DNA of 64,000 bases from Pedobacter schmidteae. Lineage in GTDB: Bacteria > Bacteroidota > Bacteroidia > Sphingobacteriales > Sphingobacteriaceae. Shown piece after piece: positions 53,827 to 63,994 of this stretch. Each line of letters begins with the position of its first letter. Within the stretch, counting starts at the first letter, position 1. The translations under genes were made by a program, and so were the position numbers. The stretch is taken from the NCBI RefSeq assembly GCF_900564155.1, contig NZ_LS999839.1:2911097-2975096 (forward strand). Reading direction: 5' to 3'. The notes under the pieces were generated by a model, which was given only the letters and a program-made list of their open reading frames with translations, was not told the DNA's origin and did not search any database.

Positions 53827-56800
53827 ATGAATTTTTACATTAAAAGGCTATGCCCGTTAAATCAGGGCATGGTTAAACTATTACTGGTGATGAAACTTAT
53901 AGTCATATTACTTACCGCATGTATTTTGCAGGTTAGCGCAACAGGTTTTGCGCAGAAACTGACCTATAGCCAGAAAAATGCCACCTTAAAGCAGGTTTTT
54001 AACGAGGTGAGGAAGCAAACGGGCTTTGATGTGATCTGGCCACAGGGTTCGGTAAAATCCAGCACCAGGGTAGATGCGGCATTTATAAATGCCAACCTGG
54101 AAGAGGTACTGGATTTTTGTTTCAGGGGCATTCCGCTGGAATACACCATTGAAGACAAAACCATTGTCGTAAAGGATAAAAAAACCGGTTTCTTTGAAAG
54201 GATAAGAACAGTTTTTGCCGGGATAGACATCAAGGGAAAAGTGGTTGATAAAAAAGGGGAGCCGCTTGTAGGCGCAACGGTGAGTATAAAAGGTGCTAAA
54301 GTAGCAGTAACTGACAAGGACGGAGGATTTTCGCTTGCGAACGTGGATGACCAGGCAAGCATTGTGGTGTCTTATATCGGCTATTTGCCCAGGACTTTTA
54401 AGGCTGCTAAATTGCCGGTAGTGATTGAACTGGAACTAAGCGATTCTAAACTGGACGAGGTACAGGTAATGGCTTATGGAACAACTTCCAGAAGAACGGC
54501 AACCAATAACATTACAAAAGTAGCTGGCGAAGTGATCAACAATACACCTGTTAACAACCCACTAGTAGCCTTGCAAAACAGGGTGCCGGGGATGATTGTT
54601 AACCAAACTAGCGGCGTACCTGGCTCTGCTGTGAGCATACAGATCAGAGGGCGTACGCGTGTGGATACACAATTCGGTGCCAGTGAAACCCCTTTGTTTA
54701 TTGTTGATGGTGTGCCTATGGCCAGTGGCAATGACAACCTCAACCTTTTAGGGTCGGCCATATCGGCCAGTGGAACCAGCGGACTGAGTCCCTTCAGTAC
54801 ATTAAGTGCAGGTGATATTGAAAGTATCGAGGTTCTGAAAGGTGCTGATGCAACGGCCATTTATGGTAGCCGCGGCGCCAGCGGGGTAATATTGATTACT
54901 ACTAAAAAGGGTAAAGCGGGCCCTACCAGCATTGTTGCAAGATTTGGTTCGGGATTTAGCAAGGCACCCATCCCGGGAATGTTAACGACAAAGGAATATT
55001 TAACCATGCGTAAAGAGGCCTTCAAAAATGACAATAAAGCAATGACCAATGCCAATGCATATGATTTGCTGCTATGGGATACTACCCGTACCACTAACCT
55101 GGCTAAGGAACTTTTGGGAGGAACGGCGAGTTTTACCAATGCAGAAACAAGTGTGTCGGGTGGATCTGATCAGATGCAGTATGTTGTGCGGGGTACTTAC
55201 TCCCGCGAGACCAATGTTTATCCAAAACCAATGCCCAACGTACGGGCTTCGGTATATGCCAACCTGGCTGGGAAAGCCTTTAAAAATAAACTGAATTTTA
55301 ATTTTGTAGGGAGTTACTCCGACAATAAAAATCAAAGTACAGGTACAGACCTCTCGATGAAAATTAACCTGCCGCCCCATTACAAATTATACAATGAAGA
55401 TGGTAGCCTGGCCTGGAACGAGGGCGGCTTAAGGGTAAGTGGTATGGAGAATCCTTTAGCTTATCTGATGGAAACATATACGGCAAAAGTGGCCAACCTG
55501 AACGGTAACATGATGTTGGGTTATACGATTAACCCAAACCTGACGGTGAAGGCAAGTCTGGGTTACAATACCATTCGTACCAATGAACTAAGAAATAGCC
55601 CAAAAGCGGCTAAAAATCCTTTAGAACCGAACATAAGCAATAACTCGCAATTTGGAAATAACCTTTTCGAAAGTGTCATCTTTGAACCGCATGTGGAGTA
55701 TAAAAAGTCTGTCGGAAAAGGTAGCCTGAATGTAATTGCCGGTGGGACCCTGCAATCGCAGACCAGAGACGGTTATAATTTTACGCTGCGCGATTATTCC
55801 AGTGACGCTTTGCTCGGAACAATGTTTGGTATTACCAGTGGTAGCCTTATCAACCCCAGCAGTATTGCTACAGAATACAAGTATGCAGCTTTGTTTGGAC
55901 GGGTAACTTATAACTACGATAACACTTATATTGTTAATGTGTCGGGTAGAAGAGATGGATCCAGCCGTTTTGGCCCGAATTATAAATTTTCGACATTTGG
56001 GGCCATTGGTGCAGCCTGGATATTCAGTAATCTTGAGGTGCTAAAAGATAATAAGGTGCTAAGTTTCGGTAAATTAAGGGCCAGCTATGGTATTACCGGA
56101 AACGATCAGATCGGCGATTACCAGTATATGGCGCTGTATTCTTCTTATTCTTTGTCACCTACTTACAGGGACTCCCTTGCCATCAGACCTGAATCTTTCT
56201 TTAAACCGGACCTCCACTGGGAAAAAAACAAAAAACTGGAAGTGGCTGCGGAACTGGGTTTCTTCAAAGATAAGATCCTGATCAGTGCCGCCTATTACCG
56301 AAATAATTCGAATGATCCGCTGGTGCAATACCCCCTGCCTAATGCTACTGGTTTTGCCACCGTAACGGCCAATTTGAACGATGTGGTGGTACAGAACCGC
56401 GGATTGGAGTTGAGTATAACCTCACAGAACATTAAAAAAACGTCGTTCAACTGGAGCAGTTCATTTAACCTCACACTTCCGAATAACCGTTTACTGAAAT
56501 ATCCGGGGCTGGCACAATCCAGTTACGCCACCAAATATATTGTTGGGCGTTCGCTCGACCTGGTGTATATTGCCAGTTCGCTGGGGGTTGATCCGGTAAC
56601 GGGCTTATACCAGGTTAAAGATGTAAACAATACCGGTAAATTTGAAGCCAGCAATTCTGGCGATTTCCTTCCTCAGTTTGATACGGAGCCTTCATTTTAT
56701 GGTGGTTTACAGAATGACCTGACCTATAAGAATTTTTCGCTTGGTATTTTCTTCAGTTTCACGAAGCAATATTTACGCAACTGGATGATGGCAACAAATT

Positions 56801-57180
56801 TGAGCAGTCCGGTTGGTAATATTTACAATGTGCCGAGGAATGCGTTAAATCGCTGGCAGTATGAAGGGCAACAGACCAGCGTACAGAAATACACCACCAA
56901 TGCATCGGCGTCCAACTCACTTAGTGGGCAGTATGCTACTTATTTTTCAGATGCCATCTATAATAATGTATTGTATGCAAGGCTGCGTACGGTAACCCTG
57001 AACTATAGTTTGTCTCAGAAGCTCATTAAAACGCTGGGCTTGAAATCGGCAGGAGTGTATTTACAGGGACAAAATCTATTTACCTTTTCTCCTTTCAGTA
57101 ATACTGATCCGGAGACCGTATTTATTACCCGTTTGGCGCCACTACGCACTTACCTGATGGGCATCCAGATTAGTCTTTAA
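53827..57180 (+). CDS. SusC/RagA family TonB-linked outer-membrane protein with STN domain
   Basis: 1117 residues: N-terminal signal helix (about 16-45, LLVMKLIVILLTACILQVSA), STN domain (YSQKNATLKQVFNEVRKQ), carboxypeptidase-regulatory-like domain (GKVVDKKGEPLVGATVSI), plug with VMAYGTTSRRTATNN and GADATAIYGSRGASGVILITT, and barrel ending MGIQISL. The TonB partner of the SusD downstream, 17 bases away. STN is present, so it should signal to the upstream FecR. An internal ATG at codon 15 is a less likely start. Confidence 0.92.
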   Translation: MNFYIKRLCPLNQGMVKLLLVMKLIVILLTACILQVSATGFAQKLTYSQKNATLKQVFNEVRKQTGFDVIWPQGSVKSSTRVDAAFINANLEEVLDFCFRGIPLEYTIEDKTIVVKDKKTGFFERIRTVFAGIDIKGKVVDKKGEPLVGATVSIKGAKVAVTDKDGGFSLANVDDQASIVVSYIGYLPRTFKAAKLPVVIELELSDSKLDEVQVMAYGTTSRRTATNNITKVAGEVINNTPVNNPLVALQNRVPGMIVNQTSGVPGSAVSIQIRGRTRVDTQFGASETPLFIVDGVPMASGNDNLNLLGSAISASGTSGLSPFSTLSAGDIESIEVLKGADATAIYGSRGASGVILITTKKGKAGPTSIVARFGSGFSKAPIPGMLTTKEYLTMRKEAFKNDNKAMTNANAYDLLLWDTTRTTNLAKELLGGTASFTNAETSVSGGSDQMQYVVRGTYSRETNVYPKPMPNVRASVYANLAGKAFKNKLNFNFVGSYSDNKNQSTGTDLSMKINLPPHYKLYNEDGSLAWNEGGLRVSGMENPLAYLMETYTAKVANLNGNMMLGYTINPNLTVKASLGYNTIRTNELRNSPKAAKNPLEPNISNNSQFGNNLFESVIFEPHVEYKKSVGKGSLNVIAGGTLQSQTRDGYNFTLRDYSSDALLGTMFGITSGSLINPSSIATEYKYAALFGRVTYNYDNTYIVNVSGRRDGSSRFGPNYKFSTFGAIGAAWIFSNLEVLKDNKVLSFGKLRASYGITGNDQIGDYQYMALYSSYSLSPTYRDSLAIRPESFFKPDLHWEKNKKLEVAAELGFFKDKILISAAYYRNNSNDPLVQYPLPNATGFATVTANLNDVVVQNRGLELSITSQNIKKTSFNWSSSFNLTLPNNRLLKYPGLAQSSYATKYIVGRSLDLVYIASSLGVDPVTGLYQVKDVNNTGKFEASNSGDFLPQFDTEPSFYGGLQNDLTYKNFSLGIFFSFTKQYLRNWMMATNLSSPVGNIYNVPRNALNRWQYEGQQTSVQKYTTNASASNSLSGQYATYFSDAIYNNVLYARLRTVTLNYSLSQKLIKTLGLKSAGVYLQGQNLFTFSPFSNTDPETVFITRLAPLRTYLMGIQISL

Positions 57181-57197
57181 ACCTTAACTCAATCTCA

Positions 57198-58622
57198 ATG
57201 AAATCTTTATCATATATATACGCACTGATCCTTACACTGGCAGTAAGCAGTTGCGAAAAAACAATTGAAGTGGATATTCCGATGGGTAAATTCACAAATG
57301 ATGCGGTTTATAATACCGATGATCTGGCCCAGGCAGGCGTTCGCGGTATTTATGCCTCAATGGTTCCTGCATTTTCCAGTAATCCTTTTCAAGGGGTGAT
57401 CAGCACTTCTATGGGCCTGCTTTCTGATGAATTATTGAGGGGAAGTTATGATGATTCACAACGCCAGCTGCTTGAAAATAACCTCTTTCCAAATAGCAGT
57501 ATAGTATCGGGATTGTGGAACAGCTATTACAATTATATACTACAGGCAAATATGGTTTATGAGAATTCGGAGCGTTCTACCGGGCTTTCTGCAGCAGTAC
57601 GTCAGAGCATTATGGGCGAAGCCCGCTTTGTAAGGGCGCTTTCGTTTTTTTACCTGGCAAATACCTACGGGGATGTTCCCTTGACCCTTACATCCGATTA
57701 TACAAAGAATAGTTTGCTACCTGTATCTTCTCCGGAAGAGGTTTATAAACAGATTGTTGCTGATCTGCTTTTTGCGCAGGAAAATATGACGGGTAACAGC
57801 ACAGCTGTAGGGTTTAGGCACCGTCCGACGAAATGGTCGGCCACGGCATTGCTTGCTCGCGTATACCTTTATCAGAAAAACTGGAAAGCCGCTGAATTGG
57901 CTGCCTCTGCGGTAATTTCACAAAATGGCATTTATAAACTGGAAAGTAACCTGGATAATGTGTTTCTGACAACTTCAACAGAGGCGATATGGTTTCTGAA
58001 CAATGCAGGGACAAATTTGTATACAGGCGAAACAAGTTCACTTCAGGGAGGGGCAACATCAAATACGCAGTTTCTGCTTTCTGATTATATGCTTAGCCGG
58101 TTCCAGGGAAATGACCAGCGAAAGCTAAAATGGACAAAAACCTTTGGCTTAACTACTGCACCATATAAATTTAAGGTGTATTCGAATACGCAGGTTGCGG
58201 CTAAAGCCGAAGCTGTAATGATCCTTCGCCTGGCTGAACAATACCTGATCAGGGCAGAAGCAAGGGCAATGCAGGACAACCTGGTGGATGCGATAAAGGA
58301 TGTGGATGTTTTGCGTTTACGTGCTGGTGCCGCACCTGATAACGACGGTGCAAACAGCACCAATACTTTTAAGACGATTGGTTTTTCTAATCCCGGCATC
58401 AATAAAGTTGATCTGGTAAAGGTAATTTATGACGAACGCCTGCGTGAGCTGTTTGCCGAGCTGGGACACCGCTGGTTTGACGCAAAAAGGGCAACAGTGA
58501 ACCTTGATGTTTTTTTTGAAGGCCGCAAGCCCGGTATTGCTGCCACTGATGCATTTTTCCCTATACCTGAACGGGAAATTCAGTTCAATCCTAACATTGG
58601 AGGCCAGCGGGACGGTTATTAA
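57198..58622 (+). CDS. SusD/RagB family nutrient-binding lipoprotein
   Basis: 474 residues with a lipoprotein signal (TLAVSSC), SusD helices (NSYYNYILQANMVYENSER; GEARFVRALSFFYLANTYGDVPL), and the C-terminal YDERLRELFAELGHRWFDAKR motif ending in GGQRDGY. It caps the SusC encoded immediately upstream. The locus has no glycoside hydrolase, so substrate may be a non-glycan such as peptide or host-derived molecule (inference). Confidence 0.92.
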   Translation: MKSLSYIYALILTLAVSSCEKTIEVDIPMGKFTNDAVYNTDDLAQAGVRGIYASMVPAFSSNPFQGVISTSMGLLSDELLRGSYDDSQRQLLENNLFPNSSIVSGLWNSYYNYILQANMVYENSERSTGLSAAVRQSIMGEARFVRALSFFYLANTYGDVPLTLTSDYTKNSLLPVSSPEEVYKQIVADLLFAQENMTGNSTAVGFRHRPTKWSATALLARVYLYQKNWKAAELAASAVISQNGIYKLESNLDNVFLTTSTEAIWFLNNAGTNLYTGETSSLQGGATSNTQFLLSDYMLSRFQGNDQRKLKWTKTFGLTTAPYKFKVYSNTQVAAKAEAVMILRLAEQYLIRAEARAMQDNLVDAIKDVDVLRLRAGAAPDNDGANSTNTFKTIGFSNPGINKVDLVKVIYDERLRELFAELGHRWFDAKRATVNLDVFFEGRKPGIAATDAFFPIPEREIQFNPNIGGQRDGY

Positions 58623-58639
58623 ATTTAAACAAGATCATC

Positions 58640-59899
58640 ATGAACAAGATTATAATATTACTGGCCTTGTGCTGCAGCACTGCTTTTTTAAAGGCGCAGG
58701 AAGTAAAAAAAGATAGTGTGGCTGCCTTACAGCTCAGACGTAACCTGTTGCTGATAGACAGTGTGCATAAGGCTTTTGATAAGGAAAAGGATGTCAGGAA
58801 AAAGGAAGTGATTTTTAATGACTTTTTTAATAAGCCGGCATCGCAGCAACAGAGTTTTGCGCGGTATAAAGCCTGGATGCAGCGGGACCTGGCGCAGTGT
58901 TATGCCGCTGTCAACGATGTGAAGGCATCAGAAAGCTGGCTGGGTAAAATAAGCGATGGGCGTACCAGGAGCGAGGGACGGCGTCTTGCCGCGGTAGCCT
59001 ACGCTGAAGCTGGAAACCTTGAGCAGGGTATAAAATTACTGAAACCGGTGCTCGATAGTCTGCTACAAGGTGAGGGCACTTTTAAAAAAGAGGATGCAGG
59101 TTTATATTCGAATACCGTGGGTGCTTATGTAAAAGTTGCAGGAGCGCATAAGCCTGAAGAAATTGTTGGTTATCTGAAACCACTTTATAATTTTAGCGGT
59201 AAGTTTTTCCCGTCTGACATCTCTGAACGCCTTAGGGTCCCAGAACTGGAACCTTCGAAACAATTGTTCTATATCTACGCGAAAGCACTGCCACAGGCAG
59301 GTTTTGAAAAGGAGAAAGCATATATTATCGCCACAGCTTTTCAGCTTAAAGCTGTGCCTGAAATCATGCAAAGGGGAGTGCGTCTGGCTTTTTCGGAGGT
59401 AAGGGGACTGGATAAATACCTGAAAGAATTTGAAGTAAAAGGAAAAGCTGATTTTCAGAAAAACCTGGGCACACTGCTGGCCAAATCTGACCGTAATGGC
59501 AAAGTGTGGGGAAATGAAGTTGCAAAAAATAAGTATATCCTACTCGATTTCTGGGGCAGTTGGTGTTTGCCATGCCGGTTCACACATCCCCATCTGAAGG
59601 AGGTGTATGCAAAATATAAAGACAAGGGTTTCGAAATTATTGGAATTGCAATGGAGGCCTCACCTGAACTCGAAAAAGCGAAAGTATCCTGGAATAAGGC
59701 CATAACTGAAGATGGGATAGGCTGGGTCCAGTTCCTGAACAATGAAAATGTTACCAGCTTCGATGCGGTTAAGGCATTTGGAATCGGGGTGTTCCCGACC
59801 AAAATTCTGCTTGATCATACCGGTAAGGAACTGGCCAGATATAGTGGCGGTTCGAGTAAAGATTTTGATGAGAAAATGAAAACTTTGTTCGGCTTTTAG
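58640..59899 (+). CDS. TlpA-like thioredoxin-fold secreted protein
   Basis: 419 residues with a signal peptide (FLKAQE) and a long helical N-terminal region (about 30-280) with TPR-like character (YAEAGNLEQGIKLLKPVL). The C-terminal thioredoxin/TlpA domain (about 285-415) has C309-L-P-C312 in WGSWCLPCR and the cis-Pro loop GVFPTKILLD. It is a periplasmic thiol-disulfide oxidoreductase. Members often follow SusCD in Bacteroidota. It lies 17 bases after susD and ends in a strong terminator. Confidence 0.87.
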   Translation: MNKIIILLALCCSTAFLKAQEVKKDSVAALQLRRNLLLIDSVHKAFDKEKDVRKKEVIFNDFFNKPASQQQSFARYKAWMQRDLAQCYAAVNDVKASESWLGKISDGRTRSEGRRLAAVAYAEAGNLEQGIKLLKPVLDSLLQGEGTFKKEDAGLYSNTVGAYVKVAGAHKPEEIVGYLKPLYNFSGKFFPSDISERLRVPELEPSKQLFYIYAKALPQAGFEKEKAYIIATAFQLKAVPEIMQRGVRLAFSEVRGLDKYLKEFEVKGKADFQKNLGTLLAKSDRNGKVWGNEVAKNKYILLDFWGSWCLPCRFTHPHLKEVYAKYKDKGFEIIGIAMEASPELEKAKVSWNKAITEDGIGWVQFLNNENVTSFDAVKAFGIGVFPTKILLDHTGKELARYSGGSSKDFDEKMKTLFGF

Positions 59900-59921
59900 A
59901 AGAGAGATATTTATATATAGG

Positions 59922-59951
59922 AAGGAGGCTGTATACATAGCCTCCTTTGTT
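59922..59951 (+). terminator. Intrinsic terminator of the third sigma/Sus locus
   Basis: A perfect 9-bp stem (59922-59930 with 59939-59947) followed by TGTTT lies 23 bases after the TlpA-like stop codon. Confidence 0.82.
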
Positions 59952-60058
59952 TAAAATCTTCCCTGTTTAGTACCTTTTGATCACAATTGGAAGTGTTTTC
60001 GGGTTGAAAATGAGCTGGTCGGCGCTACGGTAAAATGTTTTACTATCTGTATGCTTCG

Positions 60059-60187
60059 CTACAACTCACAGTCGGATTTTTCCGAACCAAAGACGAACGA
60101 ATACCGAAGCAGGTAGGAGTCGACTGTGACGTAGTTATTGGCCGCAACGAAAGCGTTAGGCCAACCTGAAAACGTTCCGGAAAAATT
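60059..60187. repeat. Complex inverted-repeat element
   Basis: Two nested imperfect inverted pairs occur: 60059-60074 with 60121-60134, and 60075-60087 with 60174-60187. A small AACG-AAAG-CGTT hairpin lies between. It has no coding potential and fills the 342-base gap between the terminator of the Sus locus and convergent map; it resembles a REP-like or degenerate mobile-element end, unassigned. Confidence 0.5.
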
Positions 60188-60241
60188 GTTTGATTAGGTT
60201 TTAGAGCGCTGAATTGTAAAAATAATAAAAAACAATTAATG

Positions 60242-61045
60242 CTATTCGTAATACGAAGAATTTAATGCGGGATTGGCTTTTTCGGCTTGTTCAATAGGGG
60301 CATAGTCCGACAAAATCAATGCTGTACCCTTTTTAACACAAACATCATGTTCAAAATGAACGGAAGGCAGGCCATCCTGTGTTTTAACTGTCCAGCCGTC
60401 GTCCATGGTATAGATATGCCGGCTGCCAAGGTTAATCATCGGTTCGATGGCCAGCACCATATTTTCTTTCAGCATTGTGCCTGTCCCTTTTCGGCCATAA
60501 TTAGGCACATTAGGTTCCTCGTGCATGTCTCTGCCCAGACCATGGCCCACCAGTTCTCTGACTACGCCATAGCCTTTTCTTTCGTTAAAAACCTGTATGG
60601 CATTGGCAATATCTCCGATGCGTTTGCCAACTACGGCTTCTTTGATACCTTCGTACAACGATTGTTTGGTTACGCTTACCAGTTTCAGTACTGCCTCATC
60701 TACTTCTCCTAAAATAAAGGTATAGGCATGATCGCCATGAAACCCATTTTTATAGGCACCTACATCTACCGTTATGATGTCGCCATCACGAAGTGGTGTG
60801 TCATTGGGGAAGCCATGCACTACCGCATCGTTTACCGAAGTAGTAATATTGTAGGGGTATCCGTTAAAATTTAAAAAAGAAGGTATGGCCTGATGATCAG
60901 CCAAAAATTCTCCAGCCAGTTTGTCAATCTGCAATGTCGTTAATCCCGGTTTTAAAATTTTAGCAATTTCCGCTATTGTAGTACTAACCAGTAGGGCGCT
61001 GATTTGCATCAATGCGATTTCGTCTTCGGTTTTGTAAATGATCAT
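60242..61045 (-). CDS. map: Methionine aminopeptidase type I
   Basis: 267 residues with all metal ligands of the type I enzyme: D94 and D105 (DVGAYKNGFHGDH), H168 (GHGLGRDMHEEP), E201 (AIEPM) and E232 (HFEHDVCV); the substrate-recognition His is H78. It removes the initiator methionine from nascent proteins. The minus-strand promoter at 61053-61060 is 8 bases upstream of its ATG. Confidence 0.95.
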   Translation of the reverse strand: MIIYKTEDEIALMQISALLVSTTIAEIAKILKPGLTTLQIDKLAGEFLADHQAIPSFLNFNGYPYNITTSVNDAVVHGFPNDTPLRDGDIITVDVGAYKNGFHGDHAYTFILGEVDEAVLKLVSVTKQSLYEGIKEAVVGKRIGDIANAIQVFNERKGYGVVRELVGHGLGRDMHEEPNVPNYGRKGTGTMLKENMVLAIEPMINLGSRHIYTMDDGWTVKTQDGLPSVHFEHDVCVKKGTALILSDYAPIEQAEKANPALNSSYYE

Positions 61046-61052
61046 AATGTTG

Positions 61053-61060
61053 CAAAGATA
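61053..61060 (-). promoter_or_regulatory. -7 box of map
   Basis: On the minus strand TATCTTTG fits TAnnTTTG. It ends 7 bases before the start ATG at 61045, so the mRNA would be nearly leaderless (about 2-4 bases). Confidence 0.6.
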
Positions 61061-61073
61061 AGAAGATCATTGG

Positions 61074-62186
61074 TTAACGGACAGATTCATAATGCATGTT
61101 ATAATTTTTTTTGGTCAGTACAATTTGCCAGAGGTGATTTTTTTCGGCCCTGAATGCTGCTGCGCAGATGCTCAGGTAATATTCCCACATGCGGTAAAAA
61201 CTGGGCTGATATTCGTTTTTTAGCATTGGCCAGGCCAGTTTAAATCTGCTGAGCCAGGCCATCAGGGTTTGATCATAGTAGTGCCCAAAGTTATGCCAGT
61301 CTTGCAGTATAAAAAGTTGGTCGAATGCCAAACATAGTTGATGAGGAACAGGGATCACACCATTCGGAAATATATAGCGATCGATCCAGGGGTCTGTTGC
61401 AATTTCTTCTTCGGTGCCGCCTATGGTATGCAGCAAAAAAATTCCATTGTCTTTTAAATTTCGGTGCGCCACATGCATAAAGCTCTGATAATTTTTTGGC
61501 CCCACATGCTCAAACATGCCTATGGAAACAATTCTGTCAAATTGATCGTCAATGCTGCGGTAATCTTGTATGCTAATGGTTACGGGCAGCCCCGCACAAC
61601 GTTCAGCAGCCAGTTGGGCCTGCGCTGTCGATATGGTTATACCCTGAACCGTTACTCCATAATTTTGTGCGGCGTATTGTGCAAAACCGCCCCAGCCACA
61701 GCCAATGTCGAGCACGCTAAGGCCTGTCGATAGCTTTAACTTCCTGCAAATAAGGTCCAGTTTCTGCTCTTGCGCCTGGTCCAGAGTGCTTGCGTTTTTC
61801 CAGTACGCGCAGGAGTACTGCATATAGGGGTCCAGCATATGTTCAAAAAGATCATTGCCCAGGTTGTAGTGTTTCTTTGCTACATTAAAAGCTCTTTTTA
61901 CCGACTGACGATTAAATATTTTTGCCGAAATGGCAAGCAATACCGATTGGATATTGCTTTTTACTTTTTTATCCAGATCGGCTTTAAGTATGCGGTATAA
62001 AAACTCGTCTGGCTGCTTACAATCCCACCATCCATCCATGTAGGCTTCTCCCAGTCCAATAGAGCCTTCGTTCAATACCCTTTTATAAAGTCTTTCGTCA
62101 TTAACCTGAATGTCGTATGAAGCCCGTCCGTTGATGTCTATGGCGGCAGTAGCAAGCAATTGTTCGATGAGCAATCTGGCGTTCAT
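61074..62186 (-). CDS. cfa: Cyclopropane-fatty-acyl-phospholipid synthase
   Basis: 370 residues with the CFA pattern: KKHYNLGNDLFEHMLD (about 104-119), YSCAYW (124-129), motif I LDIGCGWGGFAQYAA (159-173) and VSIGMFEHVGPKNY in the active-site region. It adds a methylene bridge from SAM to unsaturated acyl chains of membrane phospholipid. A short N-terminal domain is present as in E. coli Cfa. It is upstream of map on the same strand, with a 28-base gap; map has its own promoter. Confidence 0.92.
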   Translation of the reverse strand: MNARLLIEQLLATAAIDINGRASYDIQVNDERLYKRVLNEGSIGLGEAYMDGWWDCKQPDEFLYRILKADLDKKVKSNIQSVLLAISAKIFNRQSVKRAFNVAKKHYNLGNDLFEHMLDPYMQYSCAYWKNASTLDQAQEQKLDLICRKLKLSTGLSVLDIGCGWGGFAQYAAQNYGVTVQGITISTAQAQLAAERCAGLPVTISIQDYRSIDDQFDRIVSIGMFEHVGPKNYQSFMHVAHRNLKDNGIFLLHTIGGTEEEIATDPWIDRYIFPNGVIPVPHQLCLAFDQLFILQDWHNFGHYYDQTLMAWLSRFKLAWPMLKNEYQPSFYRMWEYYLSICAAAFRAEKNHLWQIVLTKKNYNMHYESVR

Positions 62187-62362
62187 AATTTAGATATAGC
62201 GTATAAGTGAAAAGACAGTTAATCCGAAAAACTTTAAGCATTAAACAATTACCCTGGCCAAATTGATTTAAAATCCTACTGTAATTATTGATTTTAGCCC
62301 TTTTGTCATAGATAATACATTTTTTGATGAAAAACCCCGTAACCATACTAATTCGGTAAAAC
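62187..62362. other. AT-rich gap upstream of the repeated element
   Basis: These 176 bases separate the divergent cfa and the element at 62363. They should include the cfa promoter, but no TAnnTTTG box with correct distance is clear. No ORF or hairpin is seen. Confidence 0.4.
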
Positions 62363-62437
62363 GATCGTATTATATGTTGAGAGCGTTAATTTAGATGAGC
62401 GGGGAAAGATCGGAAGGATCGTTCTCCGCTTTTTTTA
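62363..62437 (+). ncRNA. Repeated short RNA-like element, copy 2 (unassigned)
   Basis: It begins GATCGT, shares the 19-base core (62378-62396) exactly with copy 1, and ends with a 9-bp stem (62398-62406 with 62422-62430, one G-T pair) and a T-run of seven or eight. The hairpin also carries an inner GATC...GATC pairing. It lies 110 bases before the sufB start, ahead of the sufB promoter, so it is a separate transcription unit or ends one, not the sufB leader. It could also be merely a terminator with shared upstream sequence. Confidence 0.5.
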
Positions 62438-62483
62438 TGTTCAAATTTTCTGATTAATCTTACATTTCTCTGTTTATACTCTT

Positions 62484-62514
62484 TTGTATAAACAAGCAAA
62501 AGGGGATATCTTTG
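62484..62514 (+). promoter_or_regulatory. Promoter of sufB
   Basis: TTG (62484-62486) and TATCTTTG (62507-62514) are 20 bases apart, matching the Bacteroidota consensus. The start would be near 62519, about 30 bases before the ATG at 62549. Confidence 0.82.
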
Positions 62515-62548
62515 TGTTATAATTTTAATGTTTCTAAAAATAAAGAAC

Positions 62549-63994
62549 ATGAAAGAGAACCAAGACACACTGGAACAGGCCGTAGCCAATGAATACAAGT
62601 ACGGATTTGTGACAGCTATAGATACAGATGTAATTGCCAAGGGACTTAGTGAAGATATCATCAGGCTCATTTCTCATAAAAAAAATGAACCCGAATGGAT
62701 GCTCGACTGGCGGATTAAGGCCTACAACCATTGGCTTAAAATGGAAGAGCCTACGTGGCCCAATGTGAAATATCCACCGATCAATTATCAGGATATCATT
62801 TACTATGCAGCGCCAAAGCCAAAAAAACAGTTGAATAGTCTGGATGAAGTTGACCCGGAGTTGCTCAGTACATTTGAAAAACTGGGCATATCCATCAGCG
62901 AACAAAAGCGACTTACAGGTGTAGCTGTTGATGTGGTGATGGACAGCGTATCTATCGCAACCTCCTTTAAAACGCAGCTGGCCGAAATTGGAGTGATCTT
63001 TTGCTCCATCAGCGAAGCCATACAAGAACATCCCGAACTGGTAAAAAAACATATGGGCTCAGTAGTGCCCATGACCGATAATTATTTTGCGGCTTTAAAT
63101 TCGGCAGTATTTACCGATGGCTCTTTTTGTTATATCCCAAAAGGAGTAAGGTGCCCAATGGAATTATCTACTTATTTCCGTATCAATGCCGAAAATAGCG
63201 GACAGTTTGAACGGACACTTATTGTAGCTGAAGACGAAAGTTATGTGAGCTACCTGGAAGGATGTACGGCGCCAATGCGTGACGAAAATCAGTTGCATGC
63301 TGCTGTGGTTGAGTTGGTGGCTATGGAAAAGGCCGAAATTAAGTACTCTACCGTACAAAATTGGTATCCTGGTGATAAGGAAGGTAAGGGCGGCATTTAC
63401 AACTTTGTAACCAAAAGAGGGATTTGCAAAGGCAACCACTCAAAAATATCCTGGACACAGGTAGAAACCGGATCGGCCATTACCTGGAAATATCCTAGTG
63501 TGATTTTAAAGGGCGACTACTCTATAGGCGAATTTTACTCTGTAGCTTTTACCAACAATCATCAACAGGCCGATACTGGGACAAAAATGATTCACCTGGG
63601 TAAAAACACCCGAAGCAGGATTGTAGCAAAAGGAATCTCGGCTGGTTTTAGTCAGAACAGTTACCGTGGTTTGGTCCGTACCAGTAAGCAGGCCCTCAAT
63701 GCACGTAATTATTCGCAGTGCGATTCTTTGCTGCTGGGCGATAAATGTGGCGCACATACTTTCCCCTATATTGAAGTTAAAAATAAAACAGCTATTGTAG
63801 AGCACGAGGCTACAACCTCAAAAATTGGAGAAGATCAGCTTTTTTATTGCCGACAAAGAGGGATTGATCCTGAAGCAGCAGTGGCGCTTATTGTAAATGG
63901 ATTTGCTAAAGAAGTGATGAACCAATTGCCTATGGAATTTGCCATAGAGGCACAAAAACTACTCGCCATAAGCATGGAAGGTAGTGTAGGGTAA
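62549..63994 (+). CDS. sufB: Fe-S cluster assembly scaffold SufB
   Basis: 481 residues from ATG 62549; an ATG at 62528 would give seven extra residues but only a short leader. SufB motifs are clear: [69 protein letters not shown], and [22 protein letters not shown] near the C-terminus. With SufC and SufD it assembles Fe-S clusters, especially under oxidative stress. It begins the suf operon; sufC is probably just outside the window. Confidence 0.95.
   Translation: MKENQDTLEQAVANEYKYGFVTAIDTDVIAKGLSEDIIRLISHKKNEPEWMLDWRIKAYNHWLKMEEPTWPNVKYPPINYQDIIYYAAPKPKKQLNSLDEVDPELLSTFEKLGISISEQKRLTGVAVDVVMDSVSIATSFKTQLAEIGVIFCSISEAIQEHPELVKKHMGSVVPMTDNYFAALNSAVFTDGSFCYIPKGVRCPMELSTYFRINAENSGQFERTLIVAEDESYVSYLEGCTAPMRDENQLHAAVVELVAMEKAEIKYSTVQNWYPGDKEGKGGIYNFVTKRGICKGNHSKISWTQVETGSAITWKYPSVILKGDYSIGEFYSVAFTNNHQQADTGTKMIHLGKNTRSRIVAKGISAGFSQNSYRGLVRTSKQALNARNYSQCDSLLLGDKCGAHTFPYIEVKNKTAIVEHEATTSKIGEDQLFYCRQRGIDPEAAVALIVNGFAKEVMNQLPMEFAIEAQKLLAISMEGSVG

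Noticed and set aside
59950..60241. Remnant tRNA or attachment site
   Set aside because: The region has inverted repeats but no cloverleaf, T-loop motif or flanking integrase gene.
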